Source: Streptosporangiaceae bacterium (lineage in GTDB: Bacteria > Actinomycetota > Actinomycetes > Streptosporangiales > Streptosporangiaceae). From it: a DNA stretch of 13,150 bases. Below the pieces are notes generated by a model. The model saw nothing but the letters and a program-made list of their open reading frames with translations. It was not told where the DNA came from and did no database searches. The stretch is taken from NCBI GenBank assembly GCA_030039095.1, contig JASHQP010000584.1, positions 1 to 13,150 on the forward strand. The letters are read 5' to 3'. Position 1 is the first letter of the stretch. Each line of letters opens with the position of its first letter. Shown here one piece after another: positions 1 through 7,367 of the stretch. The position numbers and the translations under genes were made by a program.

Positions 1-266
1 CGCGTGATCGCGCGGCCAATCTGCCAGGACTGGATGCTCCACTCCTGCGCCGGATCAATCGCATCCATATCCGAAAGCAATGAGGCAATCTGGAGAGTGC
101 CGCCGTAACCGGCTGACTGGCTGCCGCCGCTCTCATTGATCGTGCCCGATGCCGAGACCTGGCCGCTGCATGCGGCGAGCGCCGCACTCAGCGCTGCCGC
201 CAGGGTCATGAGGAACGAAGTCCGCCGCGCGGATCTACGGCGCACGGCGAAAACGGAATAGTTCAT
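1..266 (-). CDS. Solute-binding lipoprotein, probable ABC transporter family 5 (N-terminal part)
   Basis: Only the first 88 codons lie in the window; the gene runs off the left edge. The N-terminus has an Arg-rich stretch (R9-R15), a hydrophobic segment (F18-A32) and a lipobox LAAC ending at Cys33. This predicts export, cleavage and lipid anchoring at Cys33. A Ser/Gly-rich linker follows, then GGTLQIASL and a DAIDPAQEW segment, which resembles the start of family 5 (oligopeptide/dipeptide/nickel) binding proteins, where a strand is followed by an 'LDPA'-type loop. The role would be to capture a ligand outside the membrane for an ABC importer. The ATG at 264-266 is preceded by AAGGA about 10 bases upstream. 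The RRTSFL stretch is only a loose match to a Tat motif. The ligand cannot be told. The lipoprotein call is strong; the family 5 call is moderate because only about 50 mature residues are visible. Confidence 0.72.
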   Translation of the reverse strand, partial: MNYSVFAVRRRSARRTSFLMTLAAALSAALAACSGQVSASGTINESGGSQSAGYGGTLQIASLLSDMDAIDPAQEWSIQSWQIGRAIT

Positions 267-631
267 CTACCGAGGATCCTTATTCTCGTCCCAACTACGG
301 GTGATGCAACGGTCCAGGAGCGGAAGCTTGGACCGGGTGGCGTCGCGATCCGGCTTGGCGATGAGATTCTGGGCAGGGCTGTCTCCTCGAGCTAACAGCC
401 GACGATCTTGCCATCGGGCCGGCAAAGACAGCGATAAATCAGAAGGAGGCAATGCCGCAGGATATTGCGAGAAAAAGCCAGGAGACTGGGCCCCAGAGGA
501 CAAGGGTCTCCCCGAGTGGAAGGTGGCTCCGGAAGCGGCCGCTATCTGAACCGTGGCCTAGGGGCGCGACATAGCGCGCTGGCCTGCCGACGCAAGTCCA
601 CGTGCCGGCGACTAACCAGGTAGTGCACTGA

Positions 632-652
632 GATCATGATTACATGATCATG
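632..652. promoter_or_regulatory. CATGAT dyad, candidate operator overlapping the promoter
   Basis: GATCATG (632-638) and CATGATC (643-649) form a perfect 7-bp inverted repeat around ATTA. The overlapping CATGATCATG (643-652) is itself a perfect 10-bp palindrome. The repeat covers the proposed -10 box and start-site region of the minus-strand promoter, which is a typical position for a repressor such as a GntR- or TetR-type protein. No regulator gene lies beside it in the window, so its partner is unknown. Confidence 0.42.
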
Positions 653-672
653 TGAAATCCCTATAAAGTCAA
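644..672 (-). promoter_or_regulatory. Candidate sigma-70-type promoter for the solute-binding protein gene
   Basis: Read on the minus strand, TTGACT (667-672) is followed after exactly 17 bases by GATCAT (644-649). This is 5/6 and 4/6 agreement with the -35 and -10 consensus, at ideal spacing. It sits in the AT-rich island and points at the lipoprotein gene, giving a leader of about 370 nt. An alternative on the same strand is TTTACA (695-700), 18 bases, TCTATT (671-676). No transcription data support either one. Confidence 0.42.
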
Positions 673-722
673 TAGAAAAACATGCATTACTTTATGTAAA
701 AGTCACCGTACTCTGTGTCATC

Positions 723-738
723 GCCCAGGCTTCCGGGC
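723..738 (-). terminator. Weak hairpin after the SDR gene
   Basis: Four G/C pairs, one mismatch and a short inner pairing form a small stem about 23 bases past the stop of the minus-strand SDR gene. There is no following T-run. It is a weak candidate terminator only. Confidence 0.2.
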
Positions 739-760
739 CGGCGGTGTCAGCGCAGTGGCT

Positions 761-1618
761 TCAGCTACGCCGCTCATCTGGACCGGAGCTGACCGCATGC
801 AGCCGGGGCGCCGGATCCTGCGGGCCGTTACCGTCCTGCGAGACGGTCTGCGTGACGTCCCAGATCGCGCCGGTCTGTTCTGCGTCCGGGCCCTGCAGGT
901 GAACCAGCAGTGCCGAAGCCGATTCCTGCGGCGACAGCAGCGCGCCCTCCGCGTAGCTTTTCAGGAACCGGTCGTGCAGCGCGGTCCCGATCCGCGCCGG
1001 GTCCTGGGAACGGATCCAGGCCTGCATGGCCGTGTCCACGCCGCCGGGGCGGTAGACGTTGACGGTGACCCCAGTGCCGGTCAGCTCAGCAGCCAGGTTG
1101 CGGCTGTGGGCCTCGAGCGCCGACTTCGTCGCAGCGTAGGCATTTCCGCCGACCATCGAACCGGGGCTGGCCACGATGGCGCTCGAGACATTCACGATCC
1201 GTCCCCAGCCAGCGGCGACCATACCCGGGATGACCGCCGCCGCCAAGACGGCCGGGGCGATCATGTTGACTTCGAAAGCCTGGCGCAGGTCCCCGGCCCA
1301 GATCGCCGTTGACGCGCCCAGCGGTTCCACCGTTGCGGCATTGTTGATCAGCACGTCGACCCGGCCGCAGGACAGGGCGGCATCGATGACCTGCTGCAGC
1401 TGCCGGTTATCAGCGATATCCCCCGTCACCATGCGGGCCTTGCCAGCCCCAGTTGCCGCGGCCTCGATCGCCATGACCGTATAGGCCAGCTCGTCCGCCG
1501 ACCGTGCCGTCACCAGGACGTCCGCTCCGGCCTGCGCGAGGCCGATCGCGATCGCCCGGCCAATCCCGCGTCCCGCTCCGGTCACCAGGGCCGTCCGGCC
1601 GGCGAGGTTCCCTGTCAT
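761..1618 (-). CDS. SDR family NAD(P)-dependent oxidoreductase
   Basis: This is a classical short-chain dehydrogenase/reductase, a cytoplasmic Rossmann-fold enzyme that oxidises an alcohol or reduces a carbonyl. Visible motifs in the 285-residue reading are the cofactor loop TGAGRGIG (13-20), Arg39 after the second strand (suggesting NADPH), NNAA (92-95), the catalytic serine region NVSS (143-146), YAATK (Tyr161, Lys165) and RPGG with VDT after it. The start chosen is the ATG at 1616-1618 because GGAAGGGAG lies 6 bases upstream and the protein then begins just before the first strand. A longer reading from 1660 would add 14 residues unlike the family. The tail after about residue 250 is longer than usual and of low complexity. 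It stands alone, divergent from the peroxiredoxin operon. The substrate is unknown. The SDR call is very sure; no specific enzyme name is justified. Confidence 0.9.
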   Translation of the reverse strand: MTGNLAGRTALVTGAGRGIGRAIAIGLAQAGADVLVTARSADELAYTVMAIEAAATGAGKARMVTGDIADNRQLQQVIDAALSCGRVDVLINNAATVEPLGASTAIWAGDLRQAFEVNMIAPAVLAAAVIPGMVAAGWGRIVNVSSAIVASPGSMVGGNAYAATKSALEAHSRNLAAELTGTGVTVNVYRPGGVDTAMQAWIRSQDPARIGTALHDRFLKSYAEGALLSPQESASALLVHLQGPDAEQTGAIWDVTQTVSQDGNGPQDPAPRLHAVSSGPDERRS

Positions 1619-1892
1619 CACGTTCTCCCTTCCAGCACCATGACCCCCGGGCCAGGTCACCGGAAGGCCAAGCCCGCAGCAGCCACACGCGCTGGTGCGA
1701 GCCTGTGTGAGCTGTTGGCGCCCGAATAATGCCGCAGTCTTACCGCCAGCCCGCGGAAATCTCAGGACAGTTGCCGGGTAAGACCGCCAGGCGGCACGCC
1801 GCTAACTGTCTGTAGGCGGGCACAGACGACCACGCTGATCGCCGCCACCGGACAAGCCCGCCAGCCGGATCGCCTATCAAGGGAGAACTGTC
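1619..1892. promoter_or_regulatory. Divergent promoter region with repeated AACTGTC and inverted repeats
   Basis: These 274 bases separate the minus-strand SDR from the plus-strand redox operon and must hold both promoters, though I see no convincing -35/-10 pair. The heptamer AACTGTC occurs at 1804-1810 and 1886-1892, and as its complement GACAGTT at 1766-1772, so the first two sites form an inverted repeat with a 31-base spacer. A second pair, GTCTTACC (1737-1744) and GGTAAGAC (1777-1784), is also inverted. The last AACTGTC directly precedes the ATG of the peroxiredoxin gene. These may be regulator half-sites, but chance is not excluded. Confidence 0.35.
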
Positions 1893-2375
1893 ATGCCGCT
1901 GCTCGGCCCGGGAGCCACGTTCCCCGCACTGTCGCTGACCCCGCCCGGCCAGCCAACCCTCACCCTGCCGGACGCATTCGCAGGCGACTTCGCTGCCGTG
2001 CTGTTCTTCCGTGGCTCCTGGTGCCCCTACTGCAACGCGCAGCTGCGCGCCTTCCAGCGAGCCTCCGCCAGTCTCGCCGAAACCGGCATCAAGGTCGCGG
2101 CCCTGTCTGTGGACGACGAGCCCACCACCGCCGACCTGATCGCCAAGTACGGCCTGACCTTCCCCGTCGGCCACAGCGCCGATGCCCACGCCATCGCCGA
2201 ACTCACCGGCGCGTTCGTCAACCCCGACCCGGTCTACCTGCAGTCCACCGGCTTCGTCCTGAACCCCGCCGGGCAGGTAGTCGTCAGCGTCTACTCCAGC
2301 GGCGCCATCGGCCGGCTCGTCCCCGACGACGTCACCGGCCTGGTCCGCTACCTCCGCCAGCACGCCACGGCCTGA
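1893..2375 (+). CDS. Peroxiredoxin/redoxin-like protein with a CPYC active site
   Basis: This 160-residue protein has the thioredoxin fold of the AhpC/TSA-redoxin group. It carries an early PG-ATFPAL start, the core strand AAVLFFRGSWCPYC with Cys44 and Cys47, a second strand KVAALSVD, and a GFVLNPAGQVV hairpin near the C-terminus. Such proteins reduce peroxides or act as thiol-disulfide reductants in the cytoplasm; no signal peptide is visible. The CxxC is more thioredoxin-like than the single peroxidatic cysteine of typical peroxiredoxins. The ATG at 1893 has AAGGGAGAA about 5 bases upstream. The stop is 3 bases before the next gene, so the two are probably co-transcribed and translationally coupled. 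Pairing with a mycothiol-linked DsbA-like protein suggests a shared role in thiol or peroxide stress, which is an inference. The exact peroxiredoxin subclass is uncertain. Confidence 0.85.
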   Translation: MPLLGPGATFPALSLTPPGQPTLTLPDAFAGDFAAVLFFRGSWCPYCNAQLRAFQRASASLAETGIKVAALSVDDEPTTADLIAKYGLTFPVGHSADAHAIAELTGAFVNPDPVYLQSTGFVLNPAGQVVVSVYSSGAIGRLVPDDVTGLVRYLRQHATA

Positions 2376-2378
2376 CCC

Positions 2379-3119
2379 ATGACGGCCCCCACACCGGCCC
2401 GCACGGCCGACATCAGCTTCTGGTTCGACCCGGTATGCCCGTTCGCCTGGATCACCAGCCAGTGGATCCGCACCGTCGCCGCCCAGCGCGACTACGCGGT
2501 CGACTGGCGGTTCATCTCCCTGCGCCTGATCAACGCCGACGTCGACTACGCGGCCCATTTCCCAGCGGGCTACGAAGACGGACACACATCCGGGCTGCGG
2601 CTGCTGCGCGTCGCCGCACGAGCCCGCGCCGAGCACGGACCCGCTGTCGTGGGCCCGCTGTACCAGGCGGTCAGCAGCGAGATCTTCGACTCACCACGGG
2701 CAGCGACACTCACACCCCAAGTCCGGGGCAGCCGCGAGTTCACCGAACCGCTGCTCGCCAAAGCCGGCCTGCCCAGCCACCTGGCCGACGCCCTCGACGA
2801 CACCAGCTGGGACAGCGAGATCCAGGCCGAAACCGACCACGCCCTATCCCTGACCGGACGAGACGTCGGCACCCCCATCATCCAGTTCCGGCCCCCCGAC
2901 GGAATCGCCTTCTTCGGGCCGGTCATCAGCCGCCTGCCCGCCAACCAGGACGCGGTCCGCCTCTGGGACCACGTCACCGCCCTCGCCGCATTCCCCGGCT
3001 TCGCCGAACTAAAGCGCAGCCTGCGCGAGCGTCCCCAGCTCGCCAGCTTCGGCACCAGCCCCCAGCAGGGCGGCGCCGAAGAAGACTGGCACGGCGGCAG
3101 CCGCCGCGAGGCCACATGA
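2379..3119 (+). CDS. DsbA-family protein, mycothiol-dependent nitroreductase (Rv2466c)-like, monothiol
   Basis: The 246-residue product matches the Rv2466c family in several blocks. These are FWFDPVCPFAWITSQWI (14-30), DVGTPIIQ, AFFGPVISRLP, a following LWD, and FAELKR near the C-terminus. Rv2466c of Mycobacterium tuberculosis is a mycothiol-dependent DsbA-fold reductase that activates nitro prodrugs and helps in oxidative stress; its active site is CPWC. Here the site reads CPFA: Cys20 is kept, while the second cysteine is Ala23 and the tryptophan is Phe22. A monothiol enzyme could still form a mixed disulfide with mycothiol but could not form the internal disulfide. The last 30 or so residues are a polar, probably disordered tail. 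The start lies 3 bases after the upstream stop with no strong ribosome-binding site, so coupling is likely. The family call is strong; the reaction is inferred. Confidence 0.85.
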   Translation: MTAPTPARTADISFWFDPVCPFAWITSQWIRTVAAQRDYAVDWRFISLRLINADVDYAAHFPAGYEDGHTSGLRLLRVAARARAEHGPAVVGPLYQAVSSEIFDSPRAATLTPQVRGSREFTEPLLAKAGLPSHLADALDDTSWDSEIQAETDHALSLTGRDVGTPIIQFRPPDGIAFFGPVISRLPANQDAVRLWDHVTALAAFPGFAELKRSLRERPQLASFGTSPQQGGAEEDWHGGSRREAT

Positions 3120-3148
3120 CCTGGGCCCATCGCCATCCCACGCAGGTC
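3118..3148. terminator. Weak inverted repeat in the convergent gap
   Basis: GACCTG (3118-3123) and CAGGTC (3143-3148) can pair around a 19-base loop between the convergent ends of the redox operon and the glyoxylate operon. The stem is short, overlaps the upstream stop codon and has no T-run. It may serve as a two-way terminator, but the support is weak. Confidence 0.2.
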
Positions 3149-3170
3149 CGGGGCATCGCGTACATGGCGT

Positions 3171-4928
3171 TCACACATGTGTCGGCGCGTCGGCGGGCGC
3201 CTGCGCGAGCGCTTCGAATTCTGTGATGTTGTCCAGATCGGTGCCCATCGCGATGTTGGTCACCCGTTCGAGGATGATCTCGACCACGACTGGGACGCGG
3301 AACTCGTCGGCGAGTTTCTTGGCGTCTTCCAGGGCCGGCAAGATCCCGTCGGGCTGGAAGACGCGGACCGCTTTGCAACCCAGACCCTCCGCGACCTTGA
3401 CGTGATCAACGCCGTAGCCGTTGAGCTCGGGGGTATTGACGTTGTCGAACGCGAGCTGGACACAGTAGTCCATGTCGAACGCGCGCTGGGCCTGGCGGAT
3501 GAGGCCAAGGTAGGCGTTGTTGACGACCACGTGGATGAAGGGCAGGTTGAATTGTGCCCCGACCGCCAGTTCCTCGAGCATGAACTGGAAGTCGTAGTCG
3601 CCGGACAGCCCGACGATCGTGGCGTCAGGCTCGGCTGCCCGGACGCCGAGTGCGGCGGGAAGCGTCCAGCCGAGCGGGCCCGCCTGCCCGGCGTTGATCC
3701 AGTGACGAGGCTTATATACATGCAGGAACTGGGCCGCAGCGATCTGCGATAGGCCGATGGTGGTGACGTACCGGGTGTCCGGTCCGAAGGCCTTGTTCAT
3801 CTCCTCGTACACGCGCTGCGGTTTGATCGGTGTCTGGTCGAAGTGCGTCTTGCGCAGCAAGGTGCGCTTGCGCTCGGTGCATTGGGCGATCCACTCGCGG
3901 CGGTCCGGAAGGCCGCCGGCCTGTCCGCGTGCCACCGCCACGAATTGCTCCAGCGCGGCACGGGCGTCGGAGACGATGCCGTAATCGGGCGGGAAGACCC
4001 GGCCGATCTGGGTGGGCTCGATGTCAACGTGGACGAATGTGCGGCCAGCGCGGTAGACGTCGAGTCCGCCGGTGTGCCGGTTCGCCCATCTGTTCCCGAT
4101 TCCGAGCACGAAATCCGACGAGAGCAGTGCGGCGTTGCCGTAGCGGTGCGCGGTCTGGATACCTGCCATCCCGGCCATGAGCGGATGGTCGTCCGGGATG
4201 GCGCCCCAGCCCATGAGGGTGGGGATCACCGGCGTGCCCGTTGTCTCCGCAAACTCGACGAGCAGATCGCTGGCGTCGGCGTTGATGACCCCGCCGCCTG
4301 CGATGATTACCGGCCGCCGGGCGGCGGTCATCATCTGAAGTGCCTTGGCGATTTGGTCGGGCGTCGCCGACGGGCGGTATGCGGGCAGCGGGTGGTAGCT
4401 TTCCGGGTCGAACTCGATCTCGGCCACCTGGACATCGACAGGAAGGTCTATCAGCACCGGTCCTGGGCGTCCTGAGCGCATCAGGTGGAAAGCCTGCTGG
4501 AAGACGCCGGGCACCTGGGCCGGCTCGAGAACGGTGACCGCCATCTTGGCCAGGGGCCTGGCGATGGCGCTGATGTCGACGGCCTGGAAGTCCTCCTTGT
4601 GCAGCCTCGCGACGGGAGCCTGGCCGGTGATGCACAGGATCGGCACTGAATCGGCCGCAGCGGAGTAGAGACCAGTGATCATGTCGGTGCCGGCCGGGCC
4701 GGAGGTGCCCACGCAGATGCCGATGTTGCCGGGCTTTGCCCGGCTGAATCCCTCGGCCATGTGGGCGGCGCCCTCGACGTGGCGGGCCAGGATGTGGCGC
4801 AGTGTCCCGTCCGCCTTCAGCGCCGAGTACAACGGGTTGATGGCTGCACCGGGGAGACCGAACAGCGTGGTTGCGCCCTCGGCCTTCAGGATGGCTACTG
4901 CCGCGTCGACCGCTCTCATCCGGGTCAT
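3171..4928 (-). CDS. gcl: Glyoxylate carboligase (tartronate-semialdehyde synthase)
   Basis: The enzyme condenses two glyoxylates to tartronate semialdehyde and CO2 using thiamine diphosphate, Mg2+ and a structural FAD; it acts in the cytoplasm. The 585 residues align throughout with E. coli Gcl (593 aa). Blocks include MRAVDAA at the start, [22 protein letters not shown] (49-60), [55 protein letters not shown], the ThDP-binding GDYDF (443-447) to [10 protein letters not shown] (470-479), and ERVTNIAMG near the end. Val51 stands where other ThDP enzymes have the catalytic glutamate, a known hallmark of Gcl that argues against acetolactate synthase. AAAGGA lies 9 bases before the ATG. Its ATG overlaps the stop of the reductase gene by 4 bases (ATGA). 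It is the last gene of the operon and converges on the redox genes. Confidence 0.97.
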   Translation of the reverse strand: MTRMRAVDAAVAILKAEGATTLFGLPGAAINPLYSALKADGTLRHILARHVEGAAHMAEGFSRAKPGNIGICVGTSGPAGTDMITGLYSAAADSVPILCITGQAPVARLHKEDFQAVDISAIARPLAKMAVTVLEPAQVPGVFQQAFHLMRSGRPGPVLIDLPVDVQVAEIEFDPESYHPLPAYRPSATPDQIAKALQMMTAARRPVIIAGGGVINADASDLLVEFAETTGTPVIPTLMGWGAIPDDHPLMAGMAGIQTAHRYGNAALLSSDFVLGIGNRWANRHTGGLDVYRAGRTFVHVDIEPTQIGRVFPPDYGIVSDARAALEQFVAVARGQAGGLPDRREWIAQCTERKRTLLRKTHFDQTPIKPQRVYEEMNKAFGPDTRYVTTIGLSQIAAAQFLHVYKPRHWINAGQAGPLGWTLPAALGVRAAEPDATIVGLSGDYDFQFMLEELAVGAQFNLPFIHVVVNNAYLGLIRQAQRAFDMDYCVQLAFDNVNTPELNGYGVDHVKVAEGLGCKAVRVFQPDGILPALEDAKKLADEFRVPVVVEIILERVTNIAMGTDLDNITEFEALAQAPADAPTHV

Positions 4929-5836
4929 GCCGGTGATTCCTTTCCGCCGCTGCCGGGGGTTGCCCGGCCCGACAGGTCCTCGATGATCCGCAGCAGCGCA
5001 GAATGGTCCAGCTGACCGTCGCCGCGGGCGTCGAGGGCACCCATCAGCTGTGCGACCAGCGCGCCGAGCGGGATCGTGACGCCGGCCGCACGGGCCGCTG
5101 CCGTCGCGATGCCGAGATCCTTGTGGTGCAGTTCGGCGCGGAAGCCGGGCGTGAACTGCCGCCTGACCATGGTGGCTGCCTTGCGGTCGAGGACGGTGCT
5201 GCCGGCCAGGCCGCCGGCCAGCACCGGCAGGGCGGTGCCCGGGTCGATGCCGTGCGCCTCGAGGAAGACGATGGCCTCCGCGAGCAGGCCGATCGTGCCC
5301 GCTACCACGAGCTGGTTGGCGGCCTTGACGGTTTGCCCGGCCCCGGCCGGTCCCAGGTGCGCGATCGTGGTGCCGACAGCCTGCAGGACTTCAGAGGCCG
5401 AGGCGAAATCCGCGGCTTCGCCGCCTACCATGATCGACAGTGAGCCGTCGACCGCGCCCTGCTCGCCCCCGGATACCGGCGCGTCGAGCATGCGGAGACC
5501 TCGTTGTCCGGCCTTCACGGACAGTTCCTGCGCCACGTCGGGCCGGATGGTGGAGAAGTCGATGACGAGTGTTCCGGGGGCCGCGGTATCGAACACGCCG
5601 GCCTGGCCAAGCATGACGGCCTGGACGTCGGGCGAGTCGGGCAGCATCGTGGCGACGACGTCGGCACGATGCACCGCCTGGCTGATGCTGGCAGCGCCGC
5701 GCCCGCCGGCTTCTTGTAGCAGCTTGACCGCTGCCGGGCTGCGGTTGAACCCGGCGACGTCGAATCCGGCGCGGACCAGGTTGACGGCCATCGGCCGGCC
5801 CATGATGCCCAGCCCGATGAAGGCGACCGTTGTCAT
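4925..5836 (-). CDS. glxR: 2-hydroxy-3-oxopropionate (tartronate semialdehyde) reductase
   Basis: This reduces tartronate semialdehyde, the product of Gcl, to D-glycerate with NAD(P)H in the cytoplasm. The 303-residue protein belongs to the beta-hydroxyacid dehydrogenase family. It has the N-terminal cofactor loop GLGIMGRPM (8-16), the substrate-binding DAPVSGG (118-124), the catalytic Lys171 in GQTVKAANQ with Asn175, and HKDLGIA near residue 240. Asn31-Arg32 after the second strand suggests a phosphate-accepting site, hence NADPH. The length is close to the family's usual 290-300, with a short Gly/Ser tail. It overlaps both neighbours by 4 bases (ATGA), which is strong evidence of an operon and of coupled translation with Hyi and Gcl. 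The family also contains threonate and hydroxyisobutyrate dehydrogenases; the direct link to gcl and hyi makes tartronate semialdehyde the likely substrate. E. coli has the paralogue garR, so the symbol is by context. Confidence 0.93.
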   Translation of the reverse strand: MTTVAFIGLGIMGRPMAVNLVRAGFDVAGFNRSPAAVKLLQEAGGRGAASISQAVHRADVVATMLPDSPDVQAVMLGQAGVFDTAAPGTLVIDFSTIRPDVAQELSVKAGQRGLRMLDAPVSGGEQGAVDGSLSIMVGGEAADFASASEVLQAVGTTIAHLGPAGAGQTVKAANQLVVAGTIGLLAEAIVFLEAHGIDPGTALPVLAGGLAGSTVLDRKAATMVRRQFTPGFRAELHHKDLGIATAAARAAGVTIPLGALVAQLMGALDARGDGQLDHSALLRIIEDLSGRATPGSGGKESPA

Positions 5837-6630
5837 CGCATCGCCTGCAGCCAGTCCAGGCTCGTGACGGTATTCGCCGTGGTTGGCTTGTACTCCAAAG
5901 CGATCCGGCCTCCGTAGCCGACGGAGCGCAGAAGGTCGAGGTAGTGCCGTATGTGCAGGCTGCCGCTGCCTGGCTCGCCCCGGCCGGGGACGTCCGCGAC
6001 CTGCACATGCCGGATCTCGTTCGCATGCACACTGATGGCGGCATCGATGTCCTCGCCGTTGCTGGCGAGGTGGTAGATGTCGAACAGCATCCCCACGTTG
6101 CGGGTACCCGCGGCCCGCAGGCCTGACAGGACTGAGCCAACGTCGGCCGCGCGGCGCAGTGGATAGGGCTTGGGCCCGCTTATCGGCTCGACCAGGATGC
6201 CTGCCCCGATCGATGCGGCCTGTTCCGCTGCGAAGACAAGATTGCCGAGGGCGAGTTCGTCCTGGGCGGCCGTCGCGACACCAGGGATGCGGTTGCCGTA
6301 AAGGGCGTTGAAGTTCGTGACGCCGAGCCGCTCACCGATCCGGATCGCTACTGGGACGTTCTCACGGAAGCGGGCGGAGCGGTCGGGTACCGAGAGGACA
6401 CCGCAATCCGCTCCAGCCAGGTCGCCGGCGAAGAAGTTCAGCCCGGTCAGAGCTACCCCGGCGCTGTCGATCGACGCCACGAACGCGTCGACGTCCCTGT
6501 CATCCGGTACTGGTTCGGGAAAGGGCCACCAGAACTCGACTGCGTCGAAGCCGGCGGCCCTGGCTGCCGCCGCGCGATCTAGCAGCGGGAACTCGGTGAA
6601 CAGCATGGAGCAGTTGGCCACGAAGGGCAT
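5833..6630 (-). CDS. hyi: Hydroxypyruvate isomerase
   Basis: This isomerises hydroxypyruvate and tartronate semialdehyde, joining hydroxypyruvate to the glyoxylate-glycerate route. The 265-residue TIM-barrel protein starts MPFVANCSMLF, matching the E. coli Hyi start (ANLSMLF). It has VEFWWPFP (31-38), the two metal/catalytic glutamates at Glu148 (LVEPI) and Glu246 (ALEYKP), FDIYH (183-187), and QVADVPGRGEPGSG (210-223), the family signature. The ATG at 6628-6630 was chosen because it fits the family start. The reading frame remains open upstream to 6942, but that part overlaps the dehalogenase gene in another frame and has no homologous look. The ribosome-binding site is weak (AGGA only 2 bases from the ATG), so translation may depend on coupling with the gene that ends 22 bases upstream. 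Its relative OtnI (2-oxotetronate isomerase) is the main alternative, less likely beside gcl. Confidence 0.92.
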   Translation of the reverse strand: MPFVANCSMLFTEFPLLDRAAAARAAGFDAVEFWWPFPEPVPDDRDVDAFVASIDSAGVALTGLNFFAGDLAGADCGVLSVPDRSARFRENVPVAIRIGERLGVTNFNALYGNRIPGVATAAQDELALGNLVFAAEQAASIGAGILVEPISGPKPYPLRRAADVGSVLSGLRAAGTRNVGMLFDIYHLASNGEDIDAAISVHANEIRHVQVADVPGRGEPGSGSLHIRHYLDLLRSVGYGGRIALEYKPTTANTVTSLDWLQAMR

Positions 6631-6652
6631 GATCCTGGCTTTCGTGTTGTAA

Positions 6653-7330
6653 TCAGCGGGCCAGCGCTGCGGGCAGCTGGTCGAGGGCGGCCACGCTGAC
6701 GTCGGGCTGGCGGCCGATCGTGTCGAACGGCCCGTCGGAGCGGGCGACCCAGGCGGTGCGCATCCCCGCCGCGCTGGCGCCGACGCTGTCGAACGAGTTG
6801 CACGAGACAAGCCGGATCTGCCCGATCGGCCGGCCGAGGCGCTCTGCCGCGTGGCGGTACACCATGGGTGACGGCTTGAAGGCGCGGACCTCGTCAGCAC
6901 TGACCCGCTGGCCGATGTAATCCCCCAGGCCGCTGTGGTCAAGGCAGTTCTTGATCATGGCAGGGCTGCCGTTGGAAAGGACGGCAAGCTCGTATCCCAT
7001 GCTGGCGAGTGAGCGCAGCGCCGGGGCGGCGTCCGGGAACGGCTGCAGATGGTCGTAGAGCTCGATGAGCTCCTCGGTCTGCGGGCCCCGGAGACGAGCA
7101 CCCACGGAGGCGAGCGCGAAATCGAGCGCACGGGAGGTTACCCAGCAGAAGTCTTCGTAGAGGCCCATCACCGTGAGCCGGAACGAGTATTCGATCTGCT
7201 TGAGGCGCCACAGCCTGGCTACCTCAGTGCCATCGGTGTCACCGAGGGCCCGGGCCAGCTCGGCAGAGATGGCAATCGGGTCGACAAGCGTCCCGTACAG
7301 GTCGAATGCCAGTACCTCACGATCACGCAT
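6653..7330 (-). CDS. L-2-haloacid dehalogenase (HAD superfamily, type II)
   Basis: This class hydrolyses L-2-haloacids to D-2-hydroxy acids and chloroacetate to glycolate, with no cofactor. The 225-residue protein carries every catalytic position known from L-DEX of Pseudomonas sp. YL, each at the expected number or shifted by one: nucleophile Asp10 and Thr14 in FDLYGT, Arg42 in LWRLKQIEY, Ser119-Asn120 in LSNGSP, Lys152 in FKPSP, Tyr158, Ser176, Asn178 and Asp181 in VSCNSFD. DLYGT rather than DxDGT separates it from HAD phosphatases. The ATG at 7328-7330 is preferred; a GTG at 7340-7342 would add four residues but has its GGAA directly against the start codon. It sits inside the glyoxylate operon, 22 bases before hyi and 37 after the SDR. 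That context fits release of glycolate from haloacetate, though the true substrate is untested. Confidence 0.9.
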   Translation of the reverse strand: MRDREVLAFDLYGTLVDPIAISAELARALGDTDGTEVARLWRLKQIEYSFRLTVMGLYEDFCWVTSRALDFALASVGARLRGPQTEELIELYDHLQPFPDAAPALRSLASMGYELAVLSNGSPAMIKNCLDHSGLGDYIGQRVSADEVRAFKPSPMVYRHAAERLGRPIGQIRLVSCNSFDSVGASAAGMRTAWVARSDGPFDTIGRQPDVSVAALDQLPAALAR

Positions 7331-7367
7331 CGCAACTCTCACTTCCGGTGTTCTGGAACCGTGACGG

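Larger units (their letters stand above)
267..760. other. Long non-coding region: leader and promoter of the solute-binding protein gene
   Basis: These 494 bases hold no convincing gene. The part from about 640 to 720 is much more AT-rich than the rest of the window and contains a promoter-like sequence and a dyad (listed separately). The stretch from about 270 to 630 would be a 5' leader of roughly 370 nt for the lipoprotein gene. Two weak small ORFs were seen. One is a plus ATG at 452 (40 codons) with AAGGAGG only 2 bases away. The other is a minus TTG at 503 (78 codons) whose TAG stop abuts the lipoprotein ATG. Neither encodes anything I recognise. Confidence 0.5.

Noticed and set aside
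452..574. 40-codon plus-strand ORF after AAGGAGG in the leader region
   Set aside because: The Shine-Dalgarno is only 2 bases from the ATG, too close for normal initiation, and the peptide is Arg/Pro-rich with no known look.
1740..2636. 298-codon minus-strand frame opposite the redoxin operon
   Set aside because: Low-complexity Gly/Asp/Val/Arg protein antisense to two well-supported genes, with no family resemblance.
3173..3182. Palindrome ACACATGTGT
   Set aside because: It lies in the last codons of gcl; short palindromes of this kind are expected by chance, and it has no promoter next to it.
2021..3226. 401-codon plus-strand frame over the redoxin and DsbA-like genes
   Set aside because: It is dominated by Arg, Pro, His and Gly, crosses two recognisable genes in another frame and has no domain; it is a composition shadow of GC-rich coding DNA.
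3171..4928. Annotation as acetolactate synthase
   Set aside because: Val51 replaces the catalytic glutamate, and the whole length follows glyoxylate carboligase; hyi and glxR neighbours agree.
4024..5040. 338-codon minus-strand frame inside gcl
   Set aside because: Arg/Gly/Pro-rich shadow of the carboligase gene in another frame.
6631..6942. Upstream extension of the hyi reading frame
   Set aside because: It overlaps the dehalogenase gene in another frame; the family start MPFVANCSMLF occurs at 6630.
7346..7361. CGGT-N8-ACCG with inner GTTC-TG-GAAC in the SDR/dehalogenase gap
   Set aside because: Arms of only 4 bases and a spacing unlike the repeat at 10893-10911, so it is not credible as a second copy of that site.
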